From Paraperibacillus esterisolvens (GTDB lineage: Bacteria > Bacillota > Bacilli > Bacillales > DSM-1321): a stretch of 64,000 nt of DNA. The stretch covers positions 1,240,001-1,304,000 of the forward strand of contig NZ_CP143545.1 in NCBI RefSeq assembly GCF_046237625.1. The letters run 5' to 3'. Both the position numbers and the translations under genes were made by a program. Positions 1-8,429 of this stretch are shown piece by piece; the stretch's first letter is position 1, and each line of letters opens with the position of its first letter. The notes under the pieces were generated by a model. That model worked only from the letters and a program-made list of their open reading frames with translations. It was not told the origin of the DNA and did not search any database.

Positions 1-831
1 ACGGGGGGAGAAGTGGTTGTATTCGGCACCCCTGCTGAAGAAGGGGGTCCGAACGGAAGTGCCAAAGCAAGTTTTGCCAAAGCAGGGCTCTTTTCCGGAG
101 TCGATGCGGCGCTTATGATCCATCCAAGCGGCAAGACAGCACCAACAAGCCCCTCGCTTGCGGTCGATCCCCTGGATTTCCAATATTATGGGCGTCCAGC
201 CCATGCTGCTGCTTCTCCAGAGAAGGGAATCAATGCACTCGATGGAGTCATTCTTCTGTTTAACGGAATTAATGCACTAAGACAGCAGCTGCCTGGGGAT
301 GTGCGCATCCACGGTATCATCACCCATGGCGGAGAAGCTCCCAATATTATACCGGGATTTGCCTCGGCACGTTTCTTTATCAGGGCCTCTACCAGGAAAA
401 GATGTGAAGAAACGACGGAAAAAGTAAGGAAAATAGCAGAGGGTGCGGCCCTTGCCACAGGAGCGGAGCTAAAGGTTGTGCAGTATCAGAATGAAATCGA
501 TAACCTGATATTCAATAAACCCCTGAATGATGCCATCTCGGAAGAATTGGCTGCTCTTGGGGAAAACATCAGCGGCAGCAGGGAAGGAATCGGTTCAACA
601 GATGCAGGGAATGTAAGCCATGTTATTCCCACTGTTCATGCCTATATTAAGATCGGGCCGGATGATTTGACTGCCCACACAGACCAGTTCCGTGAAGCTG
701 CTGCTTCAGAACTTGGAGACAAATCGCTTATAACCGCGGCAAAGGCTTTGGCCCTGACCGGCTTCCGCCTGCTCACAGAAAAGGAACTTTTACAGAGCGT
801 TAAGGAAGCTCAAGCTGAAGCTGATCAGTAA
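1..831 (+). CDS. M20-family amidohydrolase/peptidase, C-terminal part (5' end cut by window)
   Basis: The reading frame is open from base 1, so the true start lies upstream; only the last 276 codons are present. The segment GTPAEEGG near the left edge is a metal-site motif of M20D amidohydrolases and is closest to the PM20D2/ACY1L2 and AbgB-like groups, which cut N-acyl or dipeptide amide bonds with a di-metal centre. The following part reads as the lid/dimerisation domain (YYGRPAHAAASPEKG, THGGEAPNIIP) and a return to the catalytic fold (GSTDAGNVSHVIPT). Family assignment is firm. The substrate cannot be told from sequence. A strong terminator follows. Confidence 0.85.
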   Translation, partial: TGGEVVVFGTPAEEGGPNGSAKASFAKAGLFSGVDAALMIHPSGKTAPTSPSLAVDPLDFQYYGRPAHAAASPEKGINALDGVILLFNGINALRQQLPGDVRIHGIITHGGEAPNIIPGFASARFFIRASTRKRCEETTEKVRKIAEGAALATGAELKVVQYQNEIDNLIFNKPLNDAISEELAALGENISGSREGIGSTDAGNVSHVIPTVHAYIKIGPDDLTAHTDQFREAAASELGDKSLITAAKALALTGFRLLTEKELLQSVKEAQAEADQ

Positions 832-838
832 GTTTCGG

Positions 839-888
839 AAAAAAGCTGCAGACAGACCCGGGGAATCGGTCTGCCTGCAGCTTTTTTT
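839..888 (+). terminator. Intrinsic terminator of the M20 gene
   Basis: AAAGCTGCAG-(ac)-AGACC pairs with GGTCT-(gc)-CTGCAGCTTT around a short loop and is followed by a run of seven T. It starts 8 bases after the stop codon. Confidence 0.85.
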
Positions 889-896
889 GGGGGTAA

Positions 897-1037
897 GGGC
901 GGAGCTGCATGTATCATAAAGCTTTATGAAGCTGGAGGTGACCATTATTTATCATGCTGGCATTTCTGCCTGCGCCTTTTGTTCCTGCACCTGGCTGGAT
1001 TCCTTTCAATGCATAGGCTGGGAGTAGAAAATTCATG
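897..1037 (+). repeat. Post-terminator intergenic repeat, copy A
   Basis: One of four related elements in this window. Head: GGCGGAGCTGCATGTATCAT. Central core: GCTGGCATTTCTGCCTGCGC. Tail: a CATAGGCTGGGAG-like stretch followed by an A-rich ACTCAT-like end (here aaaattcatgg). It begins 9 bases after the T-tract of the upstream terminator and lies between two convergent genes. It contains no convincing ORF. The remaining bases up to the kinase stop (1038-1195) show nothing I can assign. Confidence 0.7.
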
Positions 1038-1195
1038 GTTGTTTTCTGTGTAACAGGACATGCGGTAACTGCCGTCTTCCGGGGACCCCATTCCCCATTA
1101 ACAGCTGTGCATCAGTACAGCATGATTTAGGGGATCTTTATTAGACGAGAATAAAATAATATCACCCTGGGTGCAGCTCCTTCGGAAGAATTATT

Positions 1196-2779
1196 TTAGT
1201 CCGATGGCATCGAAGCAGCAGGGAGGGTGATTGTTAGGCGTGTTCCTTCTTCAACTCTGCTGGTTATTTCCAGCTTACCTTTATGCTGCTCAATTATTCT
1301 TTCCGTAATCATTAAGCCAAGGCCTGTTCCTTCTTCCTTTGTGGTAAAGAAAGGCTTGCCTATCTTGGAAAGAATCTGTTCCGGAATGCCGTCTCCATCA
1401 TCCTCGATTACTATATGAATGTGTTTATCTCTTCGGACGCTGAGTTTAATGGATCCTCCGCATGTAAGGGCTTCGAAGCCGTTTTTTAGAATGTTAATAA
1501 ACACCTGTTTCATCTGGTTCCCTTCACAAAGGATAAAATGCTCCCCGTGTGGCAGATCCAGAATAATATTCACATTTTTGAAATGTGCTACCGGCTGATA
1601 AAGGAGAACAACCTCCTGAACCAGCTCGTATATATCATGGATTTTCATTTGAGCGGCATGCGGCTTGGAAAGCATGAGAAACTCACTGATGATGGAGTTC
1701 ATCCTGTTTATTTCTTTTTGGATGATCGTATAGTAATGCTGTCGGGATGAATCTTCCTCTAAAAGCATTTGCACGAAGCCTCCGATCACCGTCAGGGGGT
1801 TGCGTATCTCATGAGCTACACCGGCGGCGATTTCGCCTGTGATTTTAAGTTTTTCAGAGTTTTTCATATAATCTTCTATCTGCTTTTTTTCTGTCAAATC
1901 CCTGATGATTGCAGATACAGCAATCAATTTATTGTGCTCCCCGTATATGGGAGAAAATGCAGCCTCCGCAATCACCCTTTGGCCGCTGAAGTTCCCTGCC
2001 GGCCTCAATTCCAGTTCATCCAGGGATTCGCCTGACTTAAGCCTTTTTATAAGCTCGGGAAACGAAAACGGCTCTTGATAATCGAACAAGTCAGTGAATC
2101 GATTTAAATGGAGTTCTTCAGCCGGTTTTGAGAACAAGTCCCTGAATGCTCTGTTTCCCTCTAGTATTCTACCATTCTTATCGAGTATGCAGATCGCATC
2201 CCTTGAATAGGTAAATAAAGATTCAAAATAAGATTTTGTTGAGCGGAGGTCATCTTTTGCCTGCCTTTCCCCTTCGATCGCTTTATTCCATAATTCAATG
2301 GTAAACCGCAGAAGTATGTACAAAAGGGCTGCAATAAAGACGCCGAAGAGTAAGAAATAAGGGAGATCCTCAAGCCCCCTTGAAGCAAAAACAGAGTCCC
2401 CCATGATCATGTATACAACTGCAATGAGAATCAGGGACACTGCGCCGCATACAAGCAGGAGGGGGACGCTTAGATAAAAGGCTGACACAATCAGCCCGGC
2501 ATAAAGAAATATGTAATTAATAAAATGGGGAGACACCATATTCAAATAAAATGTGTAAGCAAATACTCCTGACAAAATAAAATACATTAATGCCAGTGAA
2601 GGAATCCGGCAGGCATATAAAAGGGTCAGTACCAGAGTTATGAGGATGCCTATTGGCGGCCAGACAATTTTATAATCATATTCGTTAAAAATATAAAATA
2701 AATAATCCAGGATATTGATAATCCATAAAAATTGAAGAATTGTTTTATTTCTTTTATGCATTAACGCACTTTTAACCAT
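1196..2779 (-). CDS. Membrane-bound PAS sensor histidine kinase
   Basis: The 527-residue protein has about five hydrophobic helices in its first 165 residues, a short linker, a PAS domain (about 180-300), a HisKA dimerisation domain with the phospho-acceptor His in VAHEIRNPLTVIGG, and a HATPase_c domain with N box (NILKNGFEAL), G1 (IEDDGDGIP) and G2 (GTGLGL) motifs. The layout resembles Bacillus sporulation-type kinases (KinB/KinC/KinE class), which feed phosphate to Spo0F/Spo0A. No response regulator gene is adjacent, so it is an orphan kinase and a phosphorelay role is inference. AAAGG lies 9 bases before the ATG. It is divergent from ykvI. Confidence 0.9.
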   Translation of the reverse strand: MVKSALMHKRNKTILQFLWIINILDYLFYIFNEYDYKIVWPPIGILITLVLTLLYACRIPSLALMYFILSGVFAYTFYLNMVSPHFINYIFLYAGLIVSAFYLSVPLLLVCGAVSLILIAVVYMIMGDSVFASRGLEDLPYFLLFGVFIAALLYILLRFTIELWNKAIEGERQAKDDLRSTKSYFESLFTYSRDAICILDKNGRILEGNRAFRDLFSKPAEELHLNRFTDLFDYQEPFSFPELIKRLKSGESLDELELRPAGNFSGQRVIAEAAFSPIYGEHNKLIAVSAIIRDLTEKKQIEDYMKNSEKLKITGEIAAGVAHEIRNPLTVIGGFVQMLLEEDSSRQHYYTIIQKEINRMNSIISEFLMLSKPHAAQMKIHDIYELVQEVVLLYQPVAHFKNVNIILDLPHGEHFILCEGNQMKQVFINILKNGFEALTCGGSIKLSVRRDKHIHIVIEDDGDGIPEQILSKIGKPFFTTKEEGTGLGLMITERIIEQHKGKLEITSRVEEGTRLTITLPAASMPSD

Positions 2780-3004
2780 AAATCGCTGCCTTTCTCCATC
2801 GTTCTACAATTATCTACCTTCATTTTACAAAAATAGATGATTATTTACAATCCATAATCACCCAAGATTTTCAATATTTTACTTTTTTAATACTTTAATA
2901 TTAATAACGCAGTTTCTTCTTATACTTTCAAGAAAAATAAAGGCTGCAGAGCTTGTCTAAAAACGGTTCCTTCTTCATATAGTTGACAAGAAGGGGTGAT
3001 CGGT

Positions 3005-4060
3005 ATGAAGGTCAGCTGGCCGGGAGCCATCCAGGTTGGAGCTGTCTATATTGGAACCATAGTAGGTGCCGGGTTTGCCACCGGCCGGGAGATTGTTGAA
3101 TTCTTCACCCGCTATGGTTTTCTTGGTTTGCTCGGAATTGGAGCTGCCGGTTTTTTGTTTGTGGCCGGAGGGACAAAGCTCATGCTGCTTGCCCGCAGAA
3201 CAGGGGCAAAATCGTATGAAGAATTTAATATTTATATTTTCGGGAGTAAAATTGGCAGTTTTTTAAACTTTCTCTTTTTTATTATGCTCCTGGGGGTAAC
3301 ATCGGTCATGTTTTCAGGGGCAGGTGCAGTGTTTCAGGAACAGCTTGGCATCCCTAAACCGATAGGGGTGATCCTTACAATGGGGCTCGCGTTGATCATT
3401 TTACTGCGCGGTCTAAAGGGGCTTTTCCTGGTCAACACGGTGATTGTTCCCATCATGATCATATTCAGTGTGTTGATGTGCATATATTCAGTGAAAGGGG
3501 GACGCGTAACAGAGTCCCTCTATCATATACCGGAAATAAAGAGTTATTGGGCGGCAGCAGCATCCCCATTTCTATACACGGCCTTCAACCTGGCCTTATC
3601 CCAGGCAGTGCTTGTACCGGTTGCCCATGAAATTAAAGAGGAAGGTACAATCAAAGCGGGAGCTGTTCTCGGTGGTCTCTTTTTAAGCCTGATATTATTG
3701 TCGAGCCATCTGTCATTAATCAGCCTTCCGGATATATCACAATATGAAATCCCCACAGCGGCAGTAATGAAACAATTTGCCATCCAATTTTATTGGATCT
3801 ATGTATTGGTGGTTTATGGTGAAATCTTCACGAGCATCATAGGGAATATTTACGGCATTGAACGGCAGCTCCATAACTGGCTGAAGATTCCTTCCTTTAC
3901 CATTTATATCTTATTATTCATCGCTGCCTATACGCTCAGCTTGATTAATTATGGAAGTCTCCTTTCATATCTGTATCCCTTGTTCGGGAAAATCAGCGCA
4001 GTGTTCCTCTTCCTTCTTTGGCTGAAAGGCAGAAAAGTCCATGAAAAAACGCCTGTATGA
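3005..4060 (+). CDS. ykvI: YkvI family membrane protein (APC/LeuT-fold-like transporter)
   Basis: The 351-residue protein has about ten hydrophobic helices and opens with a glycine-rich first helix (GTIVGAGFATGREIVEFF), typical of the YkvI family. The family is distantly related to amino-acid/branched-chain transporters, but no substrate is established that I know of. A GTG at 2996 is in frame, but AAGGGG at 2991-2996 sits 8 bases before the ATG at 3005, so 3005 is preferred. The stop codon is inside the loop of a terminator hairpin shared with the convergent lipoprotein gene. Confidence 0.85.
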   Translation: MKVSWPGAIQVGAVYIGTIVGAGFATGREIVEFFTRYGFLGLLGIGAAGFLFVAGGTKLMLLARRTGAKSYEEFNIYIFGSKIGSFLNFLFFIMLLGVTSVMFSGAGAVFQEQLGIPKPIGVILTMGLALIILLRGLKGLFLVNTVIVPIMIIFSVLMCIYSVKGGRVTESLYHIPEIKSYWAAAASPFLYTAFNLALSQAVLVPVAHEIKEEGTIKAGAVLGGLFLSLILLSSHLSLISLPDISQYEIPTAAVMKQFAIQFYWIYVLVVYGEIFTSIIGNIYGIERQLHNWLKIPSFTIYILLFIAAYTLSLINYGSLLSYLYPLFGKISAVFLFLLWLKGRKVHEKTPV

Positions 4061-4076
4061 CTCAGGCGTTTTTTCT
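4044..4076. terminator. Bidirectional terminator between ykvI and lipoprotein gene
   Basis: AAAAAACGCCTG and CAGGCGTTTTTT pair around a 7-base loop. The hairpin has A/T tracts on both sides and overlaps the end of ykvI, so it can stop both convergent transcripts. Confidence 0.85.
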
Positions 4077-4820
4077 TTATTTTGCAGTGCTTTTTGAAAT
4101 GGTTTTTGCCATTTCGAGCATTGGAGAACGGTAATCCTGCCCTTTTTTAGTAAACATGGTGATCTTCACGGGTGTTTCTTTATCTTTTATCAATAATGCA
4201 GTGACCACTTCATCACCGCCTGCAGCCTCCATGGCAATGGTGTTTTGTCTGTCCAGGCCGGGAAGTGAAGGGGATGAAATGCTTTCTGATACACTCATCA
4301 GCTGTGCCTTAGCCATACCTTCCTGTTCCTCCCAGTTGGCATCAACAGGCAAGAGCTCGATTCTCATGGAAATGCTGTCATCCTTTTTGAGGAAAACGAT
4401 ATCCTTATTCGGCTCTTCTGCAGTTAATTGAAAGACCTGCAGAACATACATGGAATATTTTTGATTACTGCTGTTCTTTAAGAATCCTGTACTTTGGTTT
4501 ACTTTTCCGTTAACAGTAAATTTCAGGCTCTGCTCCATTACCCTCATAGTATTCCCGGCGCTGCTGTCTTTTGAGGGCTGTTCAGGCTTTTGATTTGTTT
4601 CCGGTTCTTTCGCCTGCTGTTTTTGTTTTGTGTCTTCCTTGACTTCTTCTTTTTTCGCTTCTTCCTTCACTTCTGTTTCAGCCCCGGTGCCGTTTGAAGC
4701 GGCTTCTTCAGTCTTTTCTTCCTTCGGCTTCTCTTCTGTCCCGGATTGTGATGAAGTGCCGCATCCGGCTAAACCCAGACTCAGGACACCTGCTGCTATC
4801 ATTTTTCCGTATTTTATCAT
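4077..4820 (-). CDS. Lipoprotein of unknown function with long charged linker
   Basis: The N-terminus has a lysine, a hydrophobic stretch and the lipobox LAGC, so it should be lipid-anchored outside the membrane. Residues about 22-90 are an E/K/Q-rich low-complexity linker. The remaining 150 residues form a folded-looking domain with alternating polar and hydrophobic strands and no family I recognise. GGGAGG is 8 bases before the second ATG (codon 3 of the longer frame) and only 2 before the first, so the start at 4820 is preferred. It is transcribed alone and convergent with ykvI. Confidence 0.8.
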   Translation of the reverse strand: MIKYGKMIAAGVLSLGLAGCGTSSQSGTEEKPKEEKTEEAASNGTGAETEVKEEAKKEEVKEDTKQKQQAKEPETNQKPEQPSKDSSAGNTMRVMEQSLKFTVNGKVNQSTGFLKNSSNQKYSMYVLQVFQLTAEEPNKDIVFLKKDDSISMRIELLPVDANWEEQEGMAKAQLMSVSESISSPSLPGLDRQNTIAMEAAGGDEVVTALLIKDKETPVKITMFTKKGQDYRSPMLEMAKTISKSTAK

Positions 4821-5013
4821 GTTCATTTCCTCCCTGTTATCGCCTGGCTGTAACTAAAGCAAAATTCTGGTCTCTGCTATAGTAGACGTATTTCATCTTA
4901 TAAAGTTACAAATTCGACATAGTTTATACGCCTGTCTTCCTTATTATAAAAAATATGTAAAAATTTGATATAGGCATTTAGACATAACCTGCTTCACAAG
5001 ATTTTATAACATA

Positions 5014-5174
5014 CGTGAGTTTTTTACCCCAGCCCAAGGTAAGAAACCAGACAAGACCGAACATAATATGGCGGTGGAGCTGAGCAAGGCGCAGGCAGGA
5101 ATGTCAGGAGATAACTGATGTTCACACACTCTATCGCCTTAAGCCTGATGATACATGCAGCCCCGCGCCCCTTT
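5014..5174 (-). repeat. Post-terminator intergenic repeat, copy B
   Basis: Read on the minus strand it has the head GGGCGCGGGGCTGCATGTAT, the core GACATTCCTGCCTGCGCC and the tail TTGGGCTGGGGTAAAAAACT. It starts 6 bases beyond the T-tract of the ykvS terminator, in the same orientation. It fills about half of the 387-base gap between ykvS and the lipoprotein gene. The rest of the gap (4821-5013) is AT-rich and probably carries the lipoprotein promoter. Confidence 0.7.
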
Positions 5175-5179
5175 TACAC

Positions 5180-5204
5180 AAAAAAAGGGGCCAGTATGGC
5201 CCCG
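5180..5204 (-). terminator. Terminator of ykvS
   Basis: On the minus strand CGGGGCC and GGCCCC pair around a 5-base loop, then a run of seven T follows. It lies immediately after the ykvS stop. Confidence 0.85.
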
Positions 5205-5207
5205 TTA

Positions 5208-5399
5208 TCAAGCATTCTCCGCAACTTTGACAATCTTATAATTTTTATGGTTGACAACTGTCTTTTGTTCTAATTCAAGTTCGCGATAGTTATCCATATA
5301 TGTCAGGTCGACTATTACTGAATTTTCGTTAACTTTTTCAACGATTCCCTTTAAACCTTCACGGAATTCGATGACATTTCCCACTTCTGCCTTCTTCAA
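5208..5399 (-). CDS. ykvS: YkvS-like DUF2187 small protein
   Basis: A short basic/acidic beta-rich protein with KAEVGNVIEF, GLKGIVEKVNENSVIVDLTY and VVNHKNYKIV, the pattern of the DUF2187 (YkvS) family, a small KOW/SH3-like barrel of unknown function. The frame is open from a TTG at 5420. AAAGG within the longer frame is 11 bases before the TTG that would give the protein start LKKAEVGN, and this matches the family's usual N-terminus. The start is therefore uncertain. It is a single-gene unit with its own terminator. Confidence 0.75.
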   Translation of the reverse strand: MKKAEVGNVIEFREGLKGIVEKVNENSVIVDLTYMDNYRELELEQKTVVNHKNYKIVKVAENA

Positions 5400-5659
5400 C
5401 CAAATCACAACCTTTATCAAAAGTAGTATAAAAACTCTTTATCAGGCTCTTTCCATTCGGAGGAAAATCATATAAAGTGAAAAGAGCATTTCTAATTTAT
5501 TAACATCACTATTGTATGAATGGTAGATATTATTTGGTATTTTATGAAAATAAATTAGACTATTAAAAAACATTTTAATGGCAAACATCAGACGAAGCAA
5601 GCATAACTTATGAAAAGGCATACATTTTTTGCGGGTCTTCGGTACAAAGGAGTGTAAAT

Positions 5660-5854
5660 ATGGATAAAGAATGGGCTGACAGCCTCCTGACACAGCTTTC
5701 AAATGGCGAGATCAGTAAAATAGAAATAGAGAAGGAAGATTTTCTCGCCTTCCGGGCTGTCTTGGCGGCAAGAGAGGATTTTAAACATTTCCGGGGAATC
5801 GCCCGGCATCATGGGGGAGTTACCTATGAATATTTAACGGAGCCGCGAAGCTGA
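5660..5854 (+). CDS. Small conserved-looking protein, 64 residues
   Basis: AAAGGAGTGTAAAT precedes the ATG, an excellent ribosome binding site, and a terminator follows. The protein is mixed charge with an N-terminal helix (WADSLLTQLSNGEIS), a KEDFLAFRAVLAAREDFKHF segment and a short aromatic end. I do not know its function. I have a vague memory of similar short Bacillus proteins with an unreliable phage-infection label, which should not be used as evidence. It lies between ykvS and the sigma factor gene and is divergent from ykvS. Confidence 0.75.
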   Translation: MDKEWADSLLTQLSNGEISKIEIEKEDFLAFRAVLAAREDFKHFRGIARHHGGVTYEYLTEPRS

Positions 5855-5874
5855 AAAATCGCGTAAAAAATATT

Positions 5875-5916
5875 AAAGGCTGTACCTGCCCTGGAATGGC
5901 GGACAGCCTTTTTTTA
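5875..5916 (+). terminator. Terminator of the 64-residue protein gene
   Basis: AAGGCTGTACC pairs imperfectly with GGCGGACAGCCTT, followed by seven T. It lies just before the end of the convergent sigma-factor gene. Confidence 0.75.
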
Positions 5917-5921
5917 ATGTA

Positions 5922-6401
5922 TTAAATTTCATCCAGTACTTCGGGCTTTCTTAATCTCTTCAAAGCCGCTTTTCTCCAGGATTTGACCGAATCCTTCGTA
6001 ACCTCCCATTGTACGGAAATTTCCTCTATAGTCTTTCCTTCATAAACCCCGCTAAGCCACTTTATTCCATTATCAGTAAGGTGTGTACAAAGAAAATCAA
6101 ATTTTTCATCCTTAAAATAGTCTTCTGCTGATGAACTGGTGCTTTCCTCCTTCCACTCGGCTCCATATTTTTCTTCATGTTTACGCTCCTTGTTCAGCTG
6201 ATTCAGCATCCGTCCCTTTATAACAGAGTAGGCAAACGGCAGAAACGGCCCTTTAGCGGACGAATGCTTTTCTGCTGCCTCCCATAACGCGATAAGACCG
6301 ATTTGAAAATACTCATCCTTCTCTTTATAAATTCTGAGCGTTCTTATGACCTTATTGATGAGCGGTCTATAAAGCAGGGCAGTTTCAGTGAATCCTTCCA
6401 T
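5922..6401 (-). CDS. Orphan sigma-70 family RNA polymerase sigma factor
   Basis: The 159-residue protein has a region-2-like half (PLINKVIRTLRIYKEKDEYF, then QIGLIALWEAAEKH and an FLPFAYSVIKGRM helix) and a region-4 helix-turn-helix (GKTIEEISVQWEVTKDSVKSW). Region 3 is missing, so the architecture is that of small alternative sigma factors related to SigH/ComX or phage-like factors rather than a classic ECF factor. No anti-sigma gene is adjacent. AGGA precedes the ATG at modest strength. Which promoters it serves cannot be read from this window. Confidence 0.85.
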   Translation of the reverse strand: MEGFTETALLYRPLINKVIRTLRIYKEKDEYFQIGLIALWEAAEKHSSAKGPFLPFAYSVIKGRMLNQLNKERKHEEKYGAEWKEESTSSSAEDYFKDEKFDFLCTHLTDNGIKWLSGVYEGKTIEEISVQWEVTKDSVKSWRKAALKRLRKPEVLDEI

Positions 6402-6600
6402 TTGTTTTCCTGACTAAGGCATACCTTTGTTTATTCCCGGGTAAAACAAACGTAATGGAATGAGAAAGGGAAATCTAACCGGAATTTATAAGAAAATACA
6501 GGGGATAACCGCTTTTTTACTATGTATCTTTTAAAAAAAACGGATTTTTACAAGCATTTTTTACAGGAAAGGAACAATTTTTAGCAGGGAGGCATAATGG

Positions 6601-7338
6601 ATGGAAATGACAGGGAAGACTGCCATAGTGACAGGTGCGGGAAACGGAATTGGAAAAGAAGTGGCACTTCAGTTTGGAAGGAAGGGTGTCAATGTTATCA
6701 TTGCAGATATTGACCCCGCAGGCGCCGGAACAGAAGAGGAAATTATCAAGAGTGGGGGCAGGGCGCGTTTTATCCTTACAGATGTCAGGAAAGAGGAAGA
6801 TATCCTGAAGATGCTTGGAGATGTCATGGAAGAATTCAATTCCATCGATTATGTGATCAATAATGCGGGAGTATCGGAGTTTAAGCCCCTGCTTGAGCTG
6901 ACCACAGAAGAATGGGACAATGTCATCCAGATTAATTTAAGGAGTACCTTTATCCTTTCAAGGGAGGCTGCCCGGAGGATGAAGAAAGGCGGCAGAATTG
7001 TAAACATATCCTCCACCAGGACATCCATGTCAGAGCCGGGGTCTGAAGCATATGCCTCATCAAAGGGGGGGATAACCGCCCTGACACACGCACTCGCAGC
7101 CAGTTTGTCACCGCTTGGAATAACCGTCAATTCCATCAGTCCAGGCTGGATACAAACTGAAAACTATGACAAGCTCCGTGAAAAGGATCATGAACAGCAC
7201 TTTTCAAACCGGGTGGGAAAGCCATCTGACATTGCAAGGGCGTGCCTGTTCCTGTGCCATCCTGAGAATGACTTTATTACAGCAGAAGATATAGTCATTG
7301 ACGGAGGTATGACCCGGAAAATGATATATAGGGAATAA
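6601..7338 (+). CDS. SDR-family oxidoreductase
   Basis: A classical short-chain dehydrogenase of 245 residues: cofactor motif TGAGNGIG, an acidic residue after the second strand (IADID, suggesting NAD preference), the NNAG motif, catalytic Ser in NISSTRTS and the YxxxK motif in EAYASSK. It resembles FabG-like and glucose-1-dehydrogenase-like enzymes, but the substrate is not determinable. GGGAGG lies 8 bases before the ATG at 6601; an earlier ATG at 6597 is out of frame. The gene appears monocistronic and converges on the PilZ gene. No clear terminator is seen, only a weak CATG-containing inverted repeat. Confidence 0.88.
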   Translation: MEMTGKTAIVTGAGNGIGKEVALQFGRKGVNVIIADIDPAGAGTEEEIIKSGGRARFILTDVRKEEDILKMLGDVMEEFNSIDYVINNAGVSEFKPLLELTTEEWDNVIQINLRSTFILSREAARRMKKGGRIVNISSTRTSMSEPGSEAYASSKGGITALTHALAASLSPLGITVNSISPGWIQTENYDKLREKDHEQHFSNRVGKPSDIARACLFLCHPENDFITAEDIVIDGGMTRKMIYRE

Positions 7339-7384
7339 AAAAATGGCATGTCCATGAAACATGACAGCCGCGTACGTACGTTCT

Positions 7385-7732
7385 TTATTTCTTAATGAAC
7401 ATCTTTAATTCTTTAATGATCTGCTGCTTGATAATTTCCTTTGTTTCAGGGGTTCCGGCAGCAGCAAAACCATATAGGTACTTTCCGAAATGCCTTTTTT
7501 TCCAAACTATGGTGCCGGGCATTACCAGTACGCTTTCGTTAAGCTGAAAAGAAACAGTGAGCTCAAGGTCTTTGTCGGGAAGTTCCAGTTCTGTCTGGAA
7601 TTTAAGGCCATTCGGGCTTATATCCACAATATCCAGCTTTCCCTTTTTGCTGCTGTTAGGGCTGATTGAGAAAGTTCCCGGCACCGGCGTCTGCAGGGAG
7701 AACCTGAATGGCTCTTCGCGTTTATATTGCAT
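7385..7732 (-). CDS. Stand-alone PilZ domain protein
   Basis: The 115-residue protein starts MQYKREEPFRF and contains both PilZ signatures: RxxxR in KREEPFR and D/NxSxxG in DISPNG, followed by beta strands to YLYGFAA and a C-terminal helix. PilZ domains bind c-di-GMP through these residues, so it is a likely c-di-GMP receptor. The open frame extends 25 codons further upstream, but GGAGG lies just before the ATG at 7732 and RxxxR is then near the N-terminus as usual. There is no flagellar or cellulose partner next to it. Confidence 0.88.
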   Translation of the reverse strand: MQYKREEPFRFSLQTPVPGTFSISPNSSKKGKLDIVDISPNGLKFQTELELPDKDLELTVSFQLNESVLVMPGTIVWKKRHFGKYLYGFAAAGTPETKEIIKQQIIKELKMFIKK

Positions 7733-8162
7733 ATTGCTCCTCCATAAAATAAAGTCTATCTCATTTGTACAAAAAATATGGGGATAGTTCAAGAAAATAT
7801 TTTGCAAAATGAGGCTCGAGGGATAACGGTGTCATTTTAGAAGGGGCCGGTTAAGAAGCCTGAGAGCGCTTACTAGAAATGCAATTTAAAATCTTTTTAA
7901 GATTTTCAAATTTAAAAATTAGTTCGTTAAGATTGTCACAATATCACCAAAGTGATATTCTTTAAAAAAAGGGCAAATTTCGTCCTTTAATACTATAAAG
8001 AAATAGCATAGGCACCGCTCACGATGGCTAGTAATTACCATAGCGGAGTTAAACATAGATATCCCATTTCAGGGGAACATTTAGGAGAAAGCTTTGGCCG
8101 ATTAGCTTAATTGATTACAGGCGGTTTGCAAATCTATTTTATTTTAAAAGGAGTCGAGCAAA
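7733..8162 (+). promoter_or_regulatory. ptsH upstream region with inverted repeat and leader hairpin
   Basis: This 430-base stretch separates the PilZ gene from ptsH. It holds a perfect 8-bp inverted repeat at 7940-7959 (AATATCAC-caaa-GTGATATT) not followed by a T-tract, so an operator is more likely than a terminator. A possible leader stem-loop lies at 8015-8046 (CCGCT...ATGG...CCAT AGCGG). AAAGGAG lies 9 bases before the ptsH ATG. No ptsG gene or antiterminator target precedes ptsH here, unlike in B. subtilis, so this region probably carries the operon's own promoter. Exact promoter boxes are not clear. Confidence 0.5.
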
Positions 8163-8429
8163 ATGGCAGAAAAAACATTCACAGTTACAGCGGATACAGG
8201 TATCCATGCACGTCCGGCAACATTGTTGGTACAGGCAGCAGGAAAGTTTGATTCAGAAATCAACCTTGAATATAAAGGAAGAAAAGTAAACTTGAAATCA
8301 ATCATGGGCGTAATGTCACTCGGAATTGGCCAAGGTGCAGAAATCAAGATCACAGCTGAGGGCAGCGATGAGCAGGATGCGCTTAACACTCTTGAAGAAA
8401 CCCTAAAAAGAGAAGGTTTAGCTGAATAA
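8163..8429 (+). CDS. ptsH: Phosphocarrier protein HPr
   Basis: The 88-residue protein has the phospho-accepting His15 in GIHARPAT and the regulatory Ser46 in KSIMGVMSLG. His15 takes phosphate from enzyme I and passes it to sugar-specific EIIA domains. Ser46 is phosphorylated by HPr kinase to make the CcpA co-repressor in Firmicutes. The stop codon overlaps the ptsI start by one base (TAATG), indicating translational coupling. AAAGGAG provides the ribosome binding site. Confidence 0.98.
   Translation: MAEKTFTVTADTGIHARPATLLVQAAGKFDSEINLEYKGRKVNLKSIMGVMSLGIGQGAEIKITAEGSDEQDALNTLEETLKREGLAE

Noticed and set aside
5442..5702. An 86-codon minus-strand frame overlapping the 64-residue protein gene
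   Set aside because: No binding site and it overlaps a plus-strand gene that has an excellent one; judged a shadow.
8015..8046. ptsH leader hairpin as an antiterminator (RAT) target
   Set aside because: No overlapping terminator and no licT/glcT-type gene nearby; only a plain stem-loop can be claimed.
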